The notes under the pieces are model-generated. The model was not told the DNA's origin and did no database searches. It saw only the letters and a program-made list of their open reading frames with translations. DNA of 64,000 nucleotides, from NCBI RefSeq assembly GCF_000420545.1, contig NZ_ATVD01000002.1, positions 310,001 through 374,000 on the forward strand. The letters run 5' to 3'. The stretch's first letter is position 1. Each line of letters opens with the position of its first letter. This document shows positions 1 to 8,894 of this stretch, piece by piece. This DNA comes from Arenimonas oryziterrae DSM 21050 = YC6267. Lineage in GTDB: Bacteria; Pseudomonadota; Gammaproteobacteria; Xanthomonadales; Xanthomonadaceae. Position numbers and translations under genes: made by a program.

Positions 1-511
1 CGGCGTGCTCGGCATCGATGCGCGCCAACAACACGTCGACGATGCTCGTCTGATGCTGCACACGCTCGGTCGCACGCAGGCGCGCTTCGAACAAGCGGAC
101 GTGCATGCGCTTGCGACGGACGTCATGGGCGAATTCGACCTCGTGCTGTGCCTGGGCCTGATCTATCACCTGGAAAATCCCGTCGGCGCCCTACGCCAGG
201 CACGCCGACTGTGCCGCGGCATGTGCCTGATCGAAACCCAGATCGCGCCCGGACAGAACGGCTGGATGGATTTCGGGCATCACCAGTACGTCCGGCCGAT
301 CCAGGGCAGCTTCGCGATCATCGACGAGACCGAAGAAACCCATGGCCCGGAAACTTCGACCCTGGGCATTTGCCTGGTGCCGAGCCTGGATGCGCTGCTG
401 TGGATCCTGCGCAAGGTCGGCTTCGCGCGCGTGGAAGTACTACCAGTGCCGGAAGACGGTTACGAACAGCTCGTGCATCACAAGCGGGTCATGGTCGCGG
501 CCTACGTCTGA
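1..511 (+). CDS. Class I SAM-dependent methyltransferase, C-terminal part (5' end outside window)
   Basis: The reading frame is open from the first base, so the N terminus with the glycine-rich SAM loop is mostly outside the window. What remains starts near the acidic residue that follows motif I (GVLGIDARQQ) and holds a clear methyltransferase post-I/motif IV region, FDLVLCLGLIYHLENP, followed by ALRQARRLC and IETQI. The YHLENP signature resembles the CmoB/DUF1698-like branch and other small-molecule methyltransferases. The substrate cannot be inferred. It ends about 100 bases before the next gene on the same strand and no terminator is evident. Confidence 0.75.
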   Translation, partial: GVLGIDARQQHVDDARLMLHTLGRTQARFEQADVHALATDVMGEFDLVLCLGLIYHLENPVGALRQARRLCRGMCLIETQIAPGQNGWMDFGHHQYVRPIQGSFAIIDETEETHGPETSTLGICLVPSLDALLWILRKVGFARVEVLPVPEDGYEQLVHHKRVMVAAYV

Positions 512-610
512 GCGCCGCCACGCGAATGTGACGGTGTTCGCGGGATCGCTTGAGCCCTAGCTCTAGGGAAGTTTGTGAAGGTCGTCGTGGACCCACCACG
601 GAGATCTGCC

Positions 611-1396
611 ATGCGCCCCACCCCACTGCTGTTCATCGCGATCGCACTGCTCTCCCTGACCGGCTGCGCCCAGCAGACCGCCATCGCCAACCACGACAGC
701 GCCGCTCTGGTGCAAGCCATCCGCGCCGCCAACCAGACCCCGGGCAAAGACGTGATCCGCCTGGCCCATCGCGGCCTGTACGTCATCGGTGGACCCGCCG
801 AACCCGGCTTGCTGCTACCGGCGATCCGCGGTGAACTGCAGATCATCGGCGACGGTGCCGAGATTCGCGGCTACACCGGCGACAAGCTTGCCCTGCTGCA
901 GATCGACAAAGGCAGCACGCTTGCGCTCGACAACCTCAGTCTCGCCGAAGGCAGCGAAGGCGCGGTACGCAATTTCGGCGCACTCAGGATGACCGCCGTA
1001 CGCATCATCGACAGCACCGGCTCGCGCAGTTCGGCGATCGTACTCAACCATGGCGACATCGACGCCGTCGACAGCGAAATCGCCTACAACACGCTGGCCG
1101 GTGCGCATCGTGATGCCGGCACGGTGCTCAACTTCGGGCGCATCGTGCTGGACCGCACGACGATCCACGACAACCGTGCGATCGGCGGCTCGCCCAATCT
1201 CGCCGTCGCCGGCGGCGTGCTGAACTACGGCAGCCTGCGCGTCGACGGCTTGGTCATGCAGGACAACGATGCCGAACAAGGCGCGGCCGCGCTGCAGGCC
1301 GACGGCATCCTCAATCTGGGCAATGGCGAAGTCGAAGGCGCCACCGCACGCGGTGCGATCCGCAACGGCGGTGGTCTGGCGATCCTCAATCCCTGA
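611..1396 (+). CDS. Predicted lipoprotein with parallel beta-helix repeats
   Basis: A 261-residue protein. The start at 611 is preferred over an upstream in-frame start at 575 because GGAG lies 7-8 bases before it and it gives a clean lipoprotein signal peptide ending in the lipobox LTGC (Cys about residue 19). The mature part resembles the opening of polymorphic or right-handed beta-helix proteins. It has an ALVQAIRAAN segment, then many short strands alternating with NFG, NHG, NYG or NLG turns (NFGALRM, NHGDIDA, NFGRIVL, NYGSLRV). Such repeats usually form a solenoid that binds carbohydrate or serves as a surface scaffold. No catalytic residues are recognisable, so only membrane anchoring and fold are inferred. 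Confidence 0.75.
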   Translation: MRPTPLLFIAIALLSLTGCAQQTAIANHDSAALVQAIRAANQTPGKDVIRLAHRGLYVIGGPAEPGLLLPAIRGELQIIGDGAEIRGYTGDKLALLQIDKGSTLALDNLSLAEGSEGAVRNFGALRMTAVRIIDSTGSRSSAIVLNHGDIDAVDSEIAYNTLAGAHRDAGTVLNFGRIVLDRTTIHDNRAIGGSPNLAVAGGVLNYGSLRVDGLVMQDNDAEQGAAALQADGILNLGNGEVEGATARGAIRNGGGLAILNP

Positions 1397-1439
1397 TTCG
1401 CCGGCGGCGGGTCGGTTCGACGCGGAACCTCGCAAAAAG

Positions 1440-1463
1440 AAAAGCCGGCGCAAGCCGGCTTTT
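1440..1463. terminator. Bidirectional Rho-independent terminator between convergent genes
   Basis: A perfect stem AAAAGCCGGC / GCCGGCTTTT around a GCAA loop, with A-tract and T-tract built into both sides. It can serve both the beta-helix lipoprotein (plus) and the CsgG-like gene (minus). Confidence 0.85.
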
Positions 1464-1486
1464 CCATAGACGAAGACGCCGAACGA

Positions 1487-2209
1487 TCAGTCCAGATCGA
1501 TCGAGCCGCTGGTGCGTTCGCGGCGACGCTGTTCCTGCGCGTCGAACTTCGCCTTGCAGCTGTTCTGCTGGACCATCACGCAGTCCAGGTAGTCGCTGAT
1601 CAGCACGACAGCGGCGCGGATCGCCTTGCCGGCCGGTTTGTTTTCCTGGTTGGCGAGGTTGCCGCCGACGCCGCCGCGATAGAAGTCGAGCTTCATGCCG
1701 CCGCCCTTGGACGTGCCCTCGATCGTGCGCGAATAGGCGATCTCGCCGGTGGTCGTGTCGACCACGCGCAGATCCACAGCGATGTAGGCATTCTGCGAAT
1801 TGCCGCCGAGCGACACGCCACCGAAGCTCAGGCCGCTGTTGGACTTCTTGGTTTCCTCTTCGTACGAGGTCACGGTACCCATGACCAGGTACTGCGCGCC
1901 CGCGAGCTTGCCCATCTGCGCGGCCGTGCTGGCCTTGGCGCGGCCGGAGGCCATCAGGTTCTGCTCTTCGAGCACGGCCTTGAGTTTGGTGCGTTCGACA
2001 ACGCGGAAGGAACCGGTGTTGGACAGTTCGTTGCTGAGCAGGCCGGCGAGGTCCCAGCCGACGCTGCTGCTCCACCAGCCGGCGCTGGTTTCGTTCTTGA
2101 ATTCGGCGACGGCCACGACGGGCTTGCCTTCGGGTTCCTTGGCCTGCGCCGCGATCGGCAGCAACAGGGACACGAGGAAGAAACTGGCGAGGATGGAACG
2201 GGTCTTCAT
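1487..2209 (-). CDS. CsgG/HfaB-family secreted protein
   Basis: A 240-residue protein. The ATG at 2209 is chosen because GGAG lies just upstream and a signal peptide follows (MKTRSILASFF to AQA|KEP, about residues 1-23). The region VVAVAEFKNETS, then SNTGSFRVVERTKLKAVLEEQ, is the conserved front of the CsgG curli-transport fold, followed by GAQYLVMGTVTSYEEE, DLRVVDTTTGEIAYS and a C-terminal helix. True CsgG is an outer-membrane lipoprotein. Here the signal peptide ends in a type I site without a lipobox cysteine. No csgA, csgB, csgE or csgF homologue is nearby. It may be a general assembly or adhesin-related protein rather than a curli secretin. Confidence 0.8.
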   Translation of the reverse strand: MKTRSILASFFLVSLLLPIAAQAKEPEGKPVVAVAEFKNETSAGWWSSSVGWDLAGLLSNELSNTGSFRVVERTKLKAVLEEQNLMASGRAKASTAAQMGKLAGAQYLVMGTVTSYEEETKKSNSGLSFGGVSLGGNSQNAYIAVDLRVVDTTTGEIAYSRTIEGTSKGGGMKLDFYRGGVGGNLANQENKPAGKAIRAAVVLISDYLDCVMVQQNSCKAKFDAQEQRRRERTSGSIDLD

Positions 2210-2342
2210 GGGGGTCTCCAGCAGAATCGTGCTTGATACGGGATAGCTTCGAGAACGCCACGGGAGGCGCAATCAGGCCATTCCGGAGCCGATCATACCC
2301 CGATCCCCGGACGGCGGAACCGTGCCGGAAGGCGCGTGAACG

Positions 2343-3149
2343 CTAGTCCAACAGCTGGAACCGATCGGCGTCGCGCTGCGCCGGAAAGCGCTCGCGGTAG
2401 TGCGCCAGGGCGCTGGCCGAAAACGCCGAAGTGACCACTTGCGGGCGGTCGTCGCATTCGACCAAGGGCTCGCCGATGAAATCCAGCAGCACGCTGTCGC
2501 CGGCATAGTCGTGCTCGTTGCCGTCGCGTCCCACGCGGTTGACCGCCGCCACGCAGGCCAGGTTTTCCATCGCGCGCGCACGCAACAGGGTGCGCCAGGC
2601 GTTGCGCCGCGCGCTCGGCCAGTTGGCGACAAATACCAGCAGGTCGTAGTCGAACCGGCCCGGCGCATCGACGTCGAAACGGTTGCGGATGAACACCGGA
2701 AAACGCAGGTCGTAGCAGACCAGCGGGCAGATCCGCCAGCCTTTCCATTCGAAGATCCGGCGCTCACTGCCCGCGGCATAACGCTCGTGTTCGTTGGCCA
2801 TGCGGAACAGGTGGCGCTTGTCGTAATGCGCCAGCTGCCCGTCGGGCGTCGCCCACAGCAACCGGTTGTAGACGCCGCCGGCGTCGCGGATCTGCACGCT
2901 GCCGGTGACCACGGCACCGAGCTTTCCGGCCTGCTCGCGGATCCAGGCGACGGTCGGCCCGTCCATGTCTTCGGCGCGGTGGATCGCCTCGTTGCTGAAG
3001 CCGGAGGTGAAGGTTTCCGGCAATACGACCAGGTCGGTCGCCCCAGCGAGCGGCGCGAGCAAGCCCTCGTACATCGCGCGGTTGCCGGCCGGGTCGTGCC
3101 AGCGCGTGTCGCCCTGGACCAGGCTGACGCGCAGATCGTGCGCGTTCAT
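2343..3149 (-). CDS. yafV: Nitrilase-superfamily omega-amidase (YafV-like)
   Basis: A 268-residue carbon-nitrogen hydrolase. The Glu-Lys-Cys triad is visible as LPETF, YDKRHLF and VCYDLRFP. Family members of this length and motif set hydrolyse 2-oxoglutaramate and 2-oxosuccinamate, the keto acids made when glutamine or asparagine donates an amino group. The start at 3149 overlaps the stop of the upstream aminotransferase as ATGA, which implies translational coupling. The pairing supports the glutamine transaminase/omega-amidase route, in which the amidase pulls the transamination forward. A longer in-frame start at 3206 lies inside the aminotransferase gene and is not needed. Confidence 0.88.
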   Translation of the reverse strand: MNAHDLRVSLVQGDTRWHDPAGNRAMYEGLLAPLAGATDLVVLPETFTSGFSNEAIHRAEDMDGPTVAWIREQAGKLGAVVTGSVQIRDAGGVYNRLLWATPDGQLAHYDKRHLFRMANEHERYAAGSERRIFEWKGWRICPLVCYDLRFPVFIRNRFDVDAPGRFDYDLLVFVANWPSARRNAWRTLLRARAMENLACVAAVNRVGRDGNEHDYAGDSVLLDFIGEPLVECDDRPQVVTSAFSASALAHYRERFPAQRDADRFQLLD

Positions 3150-4294
3150 GCTTTTTGCAGCCGCTCGATCGCCGCGTCGAGCGTCGCCTGGTTCTTGGCG
3201 AAGCACAGACGGGCCAGACGCTGGCCCGGCGGCGGCGTTTCGTAGAACGGCGACAGCGGAATCGCCGCCACGCCCTTCTCCGTAGTCAGCCAGCGGCAGA
3301 ATTCGGTATCGGGCAAGTCGCTGATCGCGGAGTAGTCGACCAGCTGGAAGTAGCCGCCCGGCACCGGCAGGGTGCGCAGGCGCGTGCTGGCGAGCTGGCG
3401 GGCGAAGTGGTCGCGTTTTTCCTGGTAGAACGCGCCGAGCTCGTCGTAGTGCGCCGGCTGCGCGTCAATCATCGCCGCGAACGCCCACTGCGCCGGCGCG
3501 AAGCTGCAGAACGTGTTGTATTGATGGACCTTGCGCAATTCGGCGGTCAGGGCTGCCGGCGCGATGCAGTAGCCGATCTTCCAACCCGTGCAGTGGTAGG
3601 TCTTGCCGAACGAGGACACCACGAAGCTGCGCTCGGCGAGTTCGGGATAGCGCAACACGCTTTCGTGGCGGCGGCCGTCGAACACGATGTGCTCGTAGAC
3701 CTCGTCGGCGAGCACGAGAATGCGCGTATCGCGCACGATGTCGGCCAGCGCGGCCAGGTCGGACGCATCGAGCATCGCACCCGACGGGTTGTGCGGCGTG
3801 TTGATGAAAATCATGCGCGTGCGCGGGCTGACCGCGTCGCGCACCTTCTGCCAGTCGACCGAGAAATCGACCGGATCGAGCGCGACATGCACCGCGCGCG
3901 CGCCGGCGAGGTTGATCGCGGGCTCGTAGCAGTCGTAGCACGGGTCGAGGACGATGACCTCCTCGTCCGCGCGCACCACCGCCAGCACCGCGTCGAAGAT
4001 CGCCTCGCTGGCACCGCTGGTGACGGTGATCTCGGCATCGGCGTCGACCTTGCGGCCATAGCAGCGCTGCGTTTTCGCCGCGATCGCCTGGCGCAGCGCC
4101 GGGATGCCGGTCATCGGGGCGTACTGGTTCTTGCCGTCGCGCATCGCGCGAGAAAGTTCGTCGACGAGAAAATCGGGCACCGGAAAATCCGGAAAGCCCT
4201 GCCCCAGGTTGACCGCGCCGTGTTCGACGGCCAGTTGCGACATGACGGTGAAAATCGTGGTGCCGACATTCGGCAACTTGCTGGGCGGATACAT
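3146..4294 (-). CDS. ybdL: Methionine (glutamine) aminotransferase, class I PLP-dependent
   Basis: A 382-residue fold-type I aminotransferase. It shows the N-terminal NLGQGFPDFPVPDF and GKNQYAPMTGIPALR segments typical of the YbdL/KAT subfamily, INTPHNPSGA, LADEVYEHIVFD, and the PLP-binding lysine in SSFGKTYHCTGWKIGY. Enzymes of this branch transaminate methionine, aromatic amino acids or glutamine with 2-oxo acids, including the last step of methionine salvage (4-methylthio-2-oxobutyrate to methionine). It is the first gene of a two-gene operon with the omega-amidase. Transcription presumably starts in the about 100 bases below the subtilase terminator. Confidence 0.9.
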   Translation of the reverse strand: MYPPSKLPNVGTTIFTVMSQLAVEHGAVNLGQGFPDFPVPDFLVDELSRAMRDGKNQYAPMTGIPALRQAIAAKTQRCYGRKVDADAEITVTSGASEAIFDAVLAVVRADEEVIVLDPCYDCYEPAINLAGARAVHVALDPVDFSVDWQKVRDAVSPRTRMIFINTPHNPSGAMLDASDLAALADIVRDTRILVLADEVYEHIVFDGRRHESVLRYPELAERSFVVSSFGKTYHCTGWKIGYCIAPAALTAELRKVHQYNTFCSFAPAQWAFAAMIDAQPAHYDELGAFYQEKRDHFARQLASTRLRTLPVPGGYFQLVDYSAISDLPDTEFCRWLTTEKGVAAIPLSPFYETPPPGQRLARLCFAKNQATLDAAIERLQKA

Positions 4295-4351
4295 TTCGGC
4301 AACCTGGGCGGACTGCGCCGATTATGCAATGCGGGTCCGACGAGCACAAAA

Positions 4352-4378
4352 AAACCGGCCCCACGAGGGGGCCGGTTT
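4352..4378 (-). terminator. Rho-independent terminator of the subtilase gene
   Basis: The stem AAACCGGCCCC / GGGGCCGGTTT with an ACGA-type loop. Read on the minus strand it is followed by a run of T residues. It lies 21 bases after the subtilase stop codon. Confidence 0.85.
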
Positions 4379-4399
4379 CGTCTAGCAGTGACGCGTCGC

Positions 4400-7300
4400 T
4401 TACTGGCAGTTCTTGCGCGAGGTCAGCAGGGCCGTCGGACGGTTCTGCGACCAGGTGCCCGGCACGCCGTTGATGAAGGTCACATTGGTGCTCATGTTGG
4501 TCACGTCGTTCGTGGCCAGCGTGCGCGTACCCGTACCGATGACCGTGCTGCTCGGCGCCGCGTAGGTGCAGGTCGGGCAGAAGCCGGTGTACTGCTCCAT
4601 GTTGAAGGTGTTCACGCCGCTGTTGAACGCCTTCTCACCGTACAGCCAGCGCGGGAAGCCCTGGCCGTCGTAGGTGTAGGCCGCCATCACTTCGACCGTC
4701 GGTTCCGTGATCAGGCTGTAGCCGAAGCCGGACAGGTCGGGCGAGTACCACAGGCCCGAGGTGTCGAGCGGCTGCGCGTTGAACACCGGGCAACCACCGC
4801 CGCCGAGGCGGTCCATGTGCTCGGAACCAGTATCGCCGTCGATGTTGTAGCTCACCGTCATTGTGCTCACGCCGGTCGGCGTGATCATCACGTCACCGAC
4901 CTTGGTCTGCGACGGCGCGCTGCCGTTCCAGACCGTGCGCAGCAGGTCCGCGTGCCAGGTGCCGTTCGCGCCGATGACCGGAGCGTCGGTGTAGAGCCAG
5001 GTCGGCTTGTTGTCCTGACCGTAGGTGTACCAGACCAAGGTCCACTGGTCGGTCGGACCGGCGACCGGGCCAGCGAAGTCCACGAACATGCCGTGGCCGC
5101 TGCGCGAGGTGTTGTAGTAGGCACCCGAGCGGAAGGCCGGCGCCGCGCCGACCGAGTTGACGGTCGCCGTGACGTTCACCACCGCCGTCGTGCCGCCGGT
5201 GTTCTGCGGCTTGAGGTACCAGCGTCCCGGGCTCAGCGTGGCGCCGGCCGTGGTCAGCGTGATCGACTGGTTTGCACCGGCCACTGCCGCGCTGGCGTTG
5301 TTGGCCACCGGGGCGGCGATGATCGCCGACACGGTTTCATCGAACGTGGTCTGGCGCGAGAGATCCAGACGCACCGAGCCCGACGCACCCGCCGTGGTGA
5401 AGGTCACCGACGTCGCCTGGTTCGGAATGTCGATGTAGAGCTTGTTGTGCGTCGCACCGGCCGGCAGCGTGACGCTGCGCGGCACGCCGGAAGCCAGGGC
5501 ATACGGCGCGAAGCCGGCCGCCGTGCGGATCAGGCGGACCGGAACGGTGCCGATGGTGTTGCCGGCCACGCTCTGCACCATGAGGTAGGCGACGCGAATC
5601 TCGCCGTTGATCATGGTGGCGTCATCCCAGCCGACGCGCGTCTTGAACGCTTCCAGCGCGGCGGTGTGGCCCGGGCCGGTGGCGACCAGGCTGCCGTCGG
5701 TGGCGGCCGTCAACGGAACCGCGGAGGTTTCGATGTTGATGATCGCATTCGTCGTCGGGCTACTGTCGCCCGCGTAACGATCGACCAGCACCCACAGCGT
5801 CTGCGCCGCGGCCGTGGTCTGGATGTCGAACAGGCAGGTTTCGAACGCGCTGCCGGTCGCACCCTGGCAGACCAGTTCCGCAGACTCGGGAACGCCGTCG
5901 CCGTCATCGAGACCGATGTAGATGTCAACGTCGTTGGACTGCGCCGAACCCGTGGTCGCCTTGACGCGATACGAGACCGGGCCGCCGACCGGGCTGGCCG
6001 GGATCACGATATTGGACTGCACTTTGCAAACGCCGACGCCGCAGGCGTTGAACGGATCCGCATCGTTGTCCTTGCGCAGCAAGGGAGCACTGATGACGGG
6101 CTTGACCAGGCCGGTAGCGACGAAGCGCGCATCCGGCAGGGCCACGAGACCGCTCATCGACACGTCAACGAAACCGCGTTCCAGCGGCAGTGCTTCGTCG
6201 TCTCCGAGGATCACCGGGTTCGGCAGCGTGCCGGGGGTCGAGAAGATCGCGACCGGCAGGGTGAGGCTCGGGCGGCCGGCACCGGTGGTATCGGTCAGCG
6301 TGACGCTGCCGTACACCCAGTTGCTGACCAGGCTCGGCGCACCGGTGAGGTCGATGTTGAAGGTAATCGCCTGGCTCGCCGCATTGCCGACCGTGAAGCT
6401 GGCGAGCGACGGGGTGATGGTGACGCCGGCCGGCAGGCTCGAGCTGATCGCCCAGGTACCGCCGCCGACCATGTCGGTGAAGGTGCGGGTCAGCGCGCAG
6501 GTCTGGAAGCACTTGTCGTAGCCGAGGCTCGGCAGATTCAGCGTGTGCGCGTTGGTGGCGTTTGCCGCGCGGAACTGCGCGTCGGTCGCGTTGAGGAACA
6601 GACCGGCCTTGACCGCACGCGACAGGTCGATGGTGCCGGCGCCGCGATCGTGCGGGGTGGCGGCGGAACCGTCGTAGTCGAGGATCGTGCTGCTGCGCGC
6701 GGTGAGCATCAGCGCAGAGATGATCTGGCTCGGCGTCCACGTGGTCTTGACCGACTTGAGCAGTGCCGCCGCACCGGCGACATGCGGCGTCGCCATCGAG
6801 GTGCCGCTCATGTACTGGTAGCAGTTGGTCGGGTTCGTGGTGCAGCTCGGATTGACCTTGTTCGCCGCGATGATCGCCACGCCCGGGGCGGTGACGTCGG
6901 GCTTGACCACGCCGTACGGAATGACCGGACCGCGACCGCTGAAGTCGGCCATGATGTCGGCCACGCCAGCATTGGCACCGATCGCGGTGCCTTCCAGGCG
7001 CGCCACATGACCGCTACCCGCGCTCAGCCAGGCCATCAGCGCCTGGCCGTCGGTGTAGTTGAGGTGCGTGCTCGGAATCGGATGGTTGTCGTTGACCACG
7101 CTCGGGCCTTCGGCGGCCGAGTTGATCAGCACCATGCCGCTGCCGCCGGCGAGGCTGACGTTCGTGCTCTTGGCGACGCGCGCATAGGTGCCGCGCAGAC
7201 AGGTCACGATCTTGCCGCTGAACGTGGAGGCATTCCAGGTCGCGGGCTTGCTCTGGCCGGTCGGCGGATTCGCCGCGTCGACGGGGCCGTCGCCGCAAAG

Positions 7301-8647
7301 CGGGTAGTCGGTCGCGGCCACGATCGGCAGCAGGCCGGTCGAGGTCGGCGCGCTGGTGTCGCCGGCGCCGATCAGGATGCCGCCCCCCGGGGGTGCCGTG
7401 GCACCGCCGGCCATGTCGACGAGACGGTTGGAAATCGCGCGGTCGTGGGTGACGGCGCCAACGCCCAGAACCCACGGCGAGTTCGCCGGGTTGCCGTGCG
7501 TGCCCGGCGCCGGGCCGTCATTGCCAGCCGCCGCTGCGACGGTGACGCCGGCGTTGCGCGCCGCGAGGAAAGCCTCGGAGTCGTCGTCGGTGCCGGCGCT
7601 GACGTTGAAATTCGCCCACGGGTCGGTCGGACCGCCGCCGATGGAGTAGTTGATGACGTCGACGCCATCGGCCGTGGCCTGCTGGATCGCCGCAAGGATC
7701 CAGGAGCCCTGGCAGCTCGCGGTCGCTTCGCAGGCCTTGTACGTGATGATGTTGGCGTGCGGAGCGACGCCGGACATCTGCACGTTGCTGGTCAGCGCGC
7801 CGGAGGTGATGGTGATGTTGAGCGTATTGCCCGCCGTGGTGCTGGCCGTGTGCGTGCCGTGGCCGGTACCGGCCGGGTTGTCGAGGCCGTTGTTGGCTTC
7901 GCCATCATTGGCGCCGGTGGTGAGATCCCAAACGCCGATGAGCTTGGTGGTGCACAGGCCCGGCGTGGTCGGGCACAGACCGTACGTGGTCGCGCCGCGC
8001 GGATTGATGTGGGTGTAGCCGTCGACGGGGCCGACGCTCTTGAACGAGTCATGCGCCGCATGCACGCCGGTGTCGATGACGCCGACGATCATGCCCTCGC
8101 CCTTCTTGGAGATGCCGCCGGTGGCGGTGCCGTCCCAGATGGTGGTGGCCTTGATCCAGCGCGGACCGCGATCGGTCAGCGGATGACGGACGAAGTCGAG
8201 GCGGACGCGGCGGACGCCGTCGACCGTCTTGAGTTTTTCGGCTTCGGCCGCGGTCAGGTCGATTGCGATGCCGTTGTTGACGACGTCGTAGACGAAGTTC
8301 GGCGTCAGCGGACGACCGAGCAGCACGGCCGCGTCACCGAGGCGCTTGTTGCGCAGCTCGGCGAGATAGGAGCGATAGGCGCGGGCTTCGAGGCTCGCGA
8401 CATTGAGTTTGTGCGCACCGGTGGCTTCCGGGCTGGTCGCGGCGAGGCGACGCGGCGCGGACGTGCCGCGCGTCATGCCACCTTTGAAGGTCGCCAACGG
8501 ATCTTCGTTGAACATGACCAGGTAGGTCTGACGCTGGTCGGGACTGACGGCGCGGGTACCCGCCGTGGCGGAAGCCGCTTCTGCTACATGGTTCGCCGGC
8601 AGGCCGAGGCCCAGGGCGATGGCGATCATCAAGGGTGAAACACGCAT
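4400..8647 (-). CDS. Secreted subtilisin-like serine protease (S8) with PA insert and duplicated C-terminal domain
   Basis: A 1415-residue secreted protease. An N-terminal signal peptide (residues 1-25, ending AEA|AS) is followed by an inhibitor-like propeptide (about 40-155). The S8 domain has catalytic Asp192 (IDTGV), His263 (GHGTHTAS), oxyanion Asn376 (AAGNDG) and Ser617 (SGTSMATPHVAG). A protease-associated domain is inserted at about 440-555. A fibronectin-like region (about 700-800) and further beta-rich modules follow. The last 240 residues hold two related modules at about 1175-1294 and 1295-1415, each starting with an aromatic G-x-W/Y-Y-x-P-like box and carrying W/Y-LY. The gene has its own terminator and stands alone between divergent neighbours. 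The likely role is extracellular protein degradation. Confidence 0.93.
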   Translation of the reverse strand: MRVSPLMIAIALGLGLPANHVAEAASATAGTRAVSPDQRQTYLVMFNEDPLATFKGGMTRGTSAPRRLAATSPEATGAHKLNVASLEARAYRSYLAELRNKRLGDAAVLLGRPLTPNFVYDVVNNGIAIDLTAAEAEKLKTVDGVRRVRLDFVRHPLTDRGPRWIKATTIWDGTATGGISKKGEGMIVGVIDTGVHAAHDSFKSVGPVDGYTHINPRGATTYGLCPTTPGLCTTKLIGVWDLTTGANDGEANNGLDNPAGTGHGTHTASTTAGNTLNITITSGALTSNVQMSGVAPHANIITYKACEATASCQGSWILAAIQQATADGVDVINYSIGGGPTDPWANFNVSAGTDDDSEAFLAARNAGVTVAAAAGNDGPAPGTHGNPANSPWVLGVGAVTHDRAISNRLVDMAGGATAPPGGGILIGAGDTSAPTSTGLLPIVAATDYPLCGDGPVDAANPPTGQSKPATWNASTFSGKIVTCLRGTYARVAKSTNVSLAGGSGMVLINSAAEGPSVVNDNHPIPSTHLNYTDGQALMAWLSAGSGHVARLEGTAIGANAGVADIMADFSGRGPVIPYGVVKPDVTAPGVAIIAANKVNPSCTTNPTNCYQYMSGTSMATPHVAGAAALLKSVKTTWTPSQIISALMLTARSSTILDYDGSAATPHDRGAGTIDLSRAVKAGLFLNATDAQFRAANATNAHTLNLPSLGYDKCFQTCALTRTFTDMVGGGTWAISSSLPAGVTITPSLASFTVGNAASQAITFNIDLTGAPSLVSNWVYGSVTLTDTTGAGRPSLTLPVAIFSTPGTLPNPVILGDDEALPLERGFVDVSMSGLVALPDARFVATGLVKPVISAPLLRKDNDADPFNACGVGVCKVQSNIVIPASPVGGPVSYRVKATTGSAQSNDVDIYIGLDDGDGVPESAELVCQGATGSAFETCLFDIQTTAAAQTLWVLVDRYAGDSSPTTNAIINIETSAVPLTAATDGSLVATGPGHTAALEAFKTRVGWDDATMINGEIRVAYLMVQSVAGNTIGTVPVRLIRTAAGFAPYALASGVPRSVTLPAGATHNKLYIDIPNQATSVTFTTAGASGSVRLDLSRQTTFDETVSAIIAAPVANNASAAVAGANQSITLTTAGATLSPGRWYLKPQNTGGTTAVVNVTATVNSVGAAPAFRSGAYYNTSRSGHGMFVDFAGPVAGPTDQWTLVWYTYGQDNKPTWLYTDAPVIGANGTWHADLLRTVWNGSAPSQTKVGDVMITPTGVSTMTVSYNIDGDTGSEHMDRLGGGGCPVFNAQPLDTSGLWYSPDLSGFGYSLITEPTVEVMAAYTYDGQGFPRWLYGEKAFNSGVNTFNMEQYTGFCPTCTYAAPSSTVIGTGTRTLATNDVTNMSTNVTFINGVPGTWSQNRPTALLTSRKNCQ

Positions 8648-8774
8648 TGGGTGAGTTTCCGCAGATGAATAACGCCTTAATTCTCATCCACGGCCGCGGG
8701 AAGCACAAGCACCACGTTTCGTCGCGTTCGCTGTAAAGAATATGACACGGCAAAAATGCGCCAAACCCGCGCCG

Positions 8775-8791
8775 TTGCTGCTTTGCAGCAA
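8775..8791. repeat. Short perfect inverted repeat between divergent genes
   Basis: TTGCTGC and GCAGCAA flank a three-base spacer in the 247-base region between the subtilase (minus) and ccmA (plus). It could be an operator or a leader hairpin for either gene. Nothing else in this intergenic region is recognisable to me; clear -10/-35 pairs are lacking. Confidence 0.35.
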
Positions 8792-8894
8792 GTTGCCGGC
8801 ACCTGCGCCAGGCATCGCTTTGCGTGGTGTCGACACGATTGTGAGCGGTCGTTCATGGACAGCAATTCACGCAAGTCGGTAGCATGCGGCCGGC

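Noticed and set aside
3155-8638. An 1827-codon open frame on the plus strand opposite the aminotransferase and subtilase
   Set aside because: It is antisense to two well-supported genes, with Arg/Ala/Gly/Asp-rich translation typical of GC-rich shadow frames and no domain.
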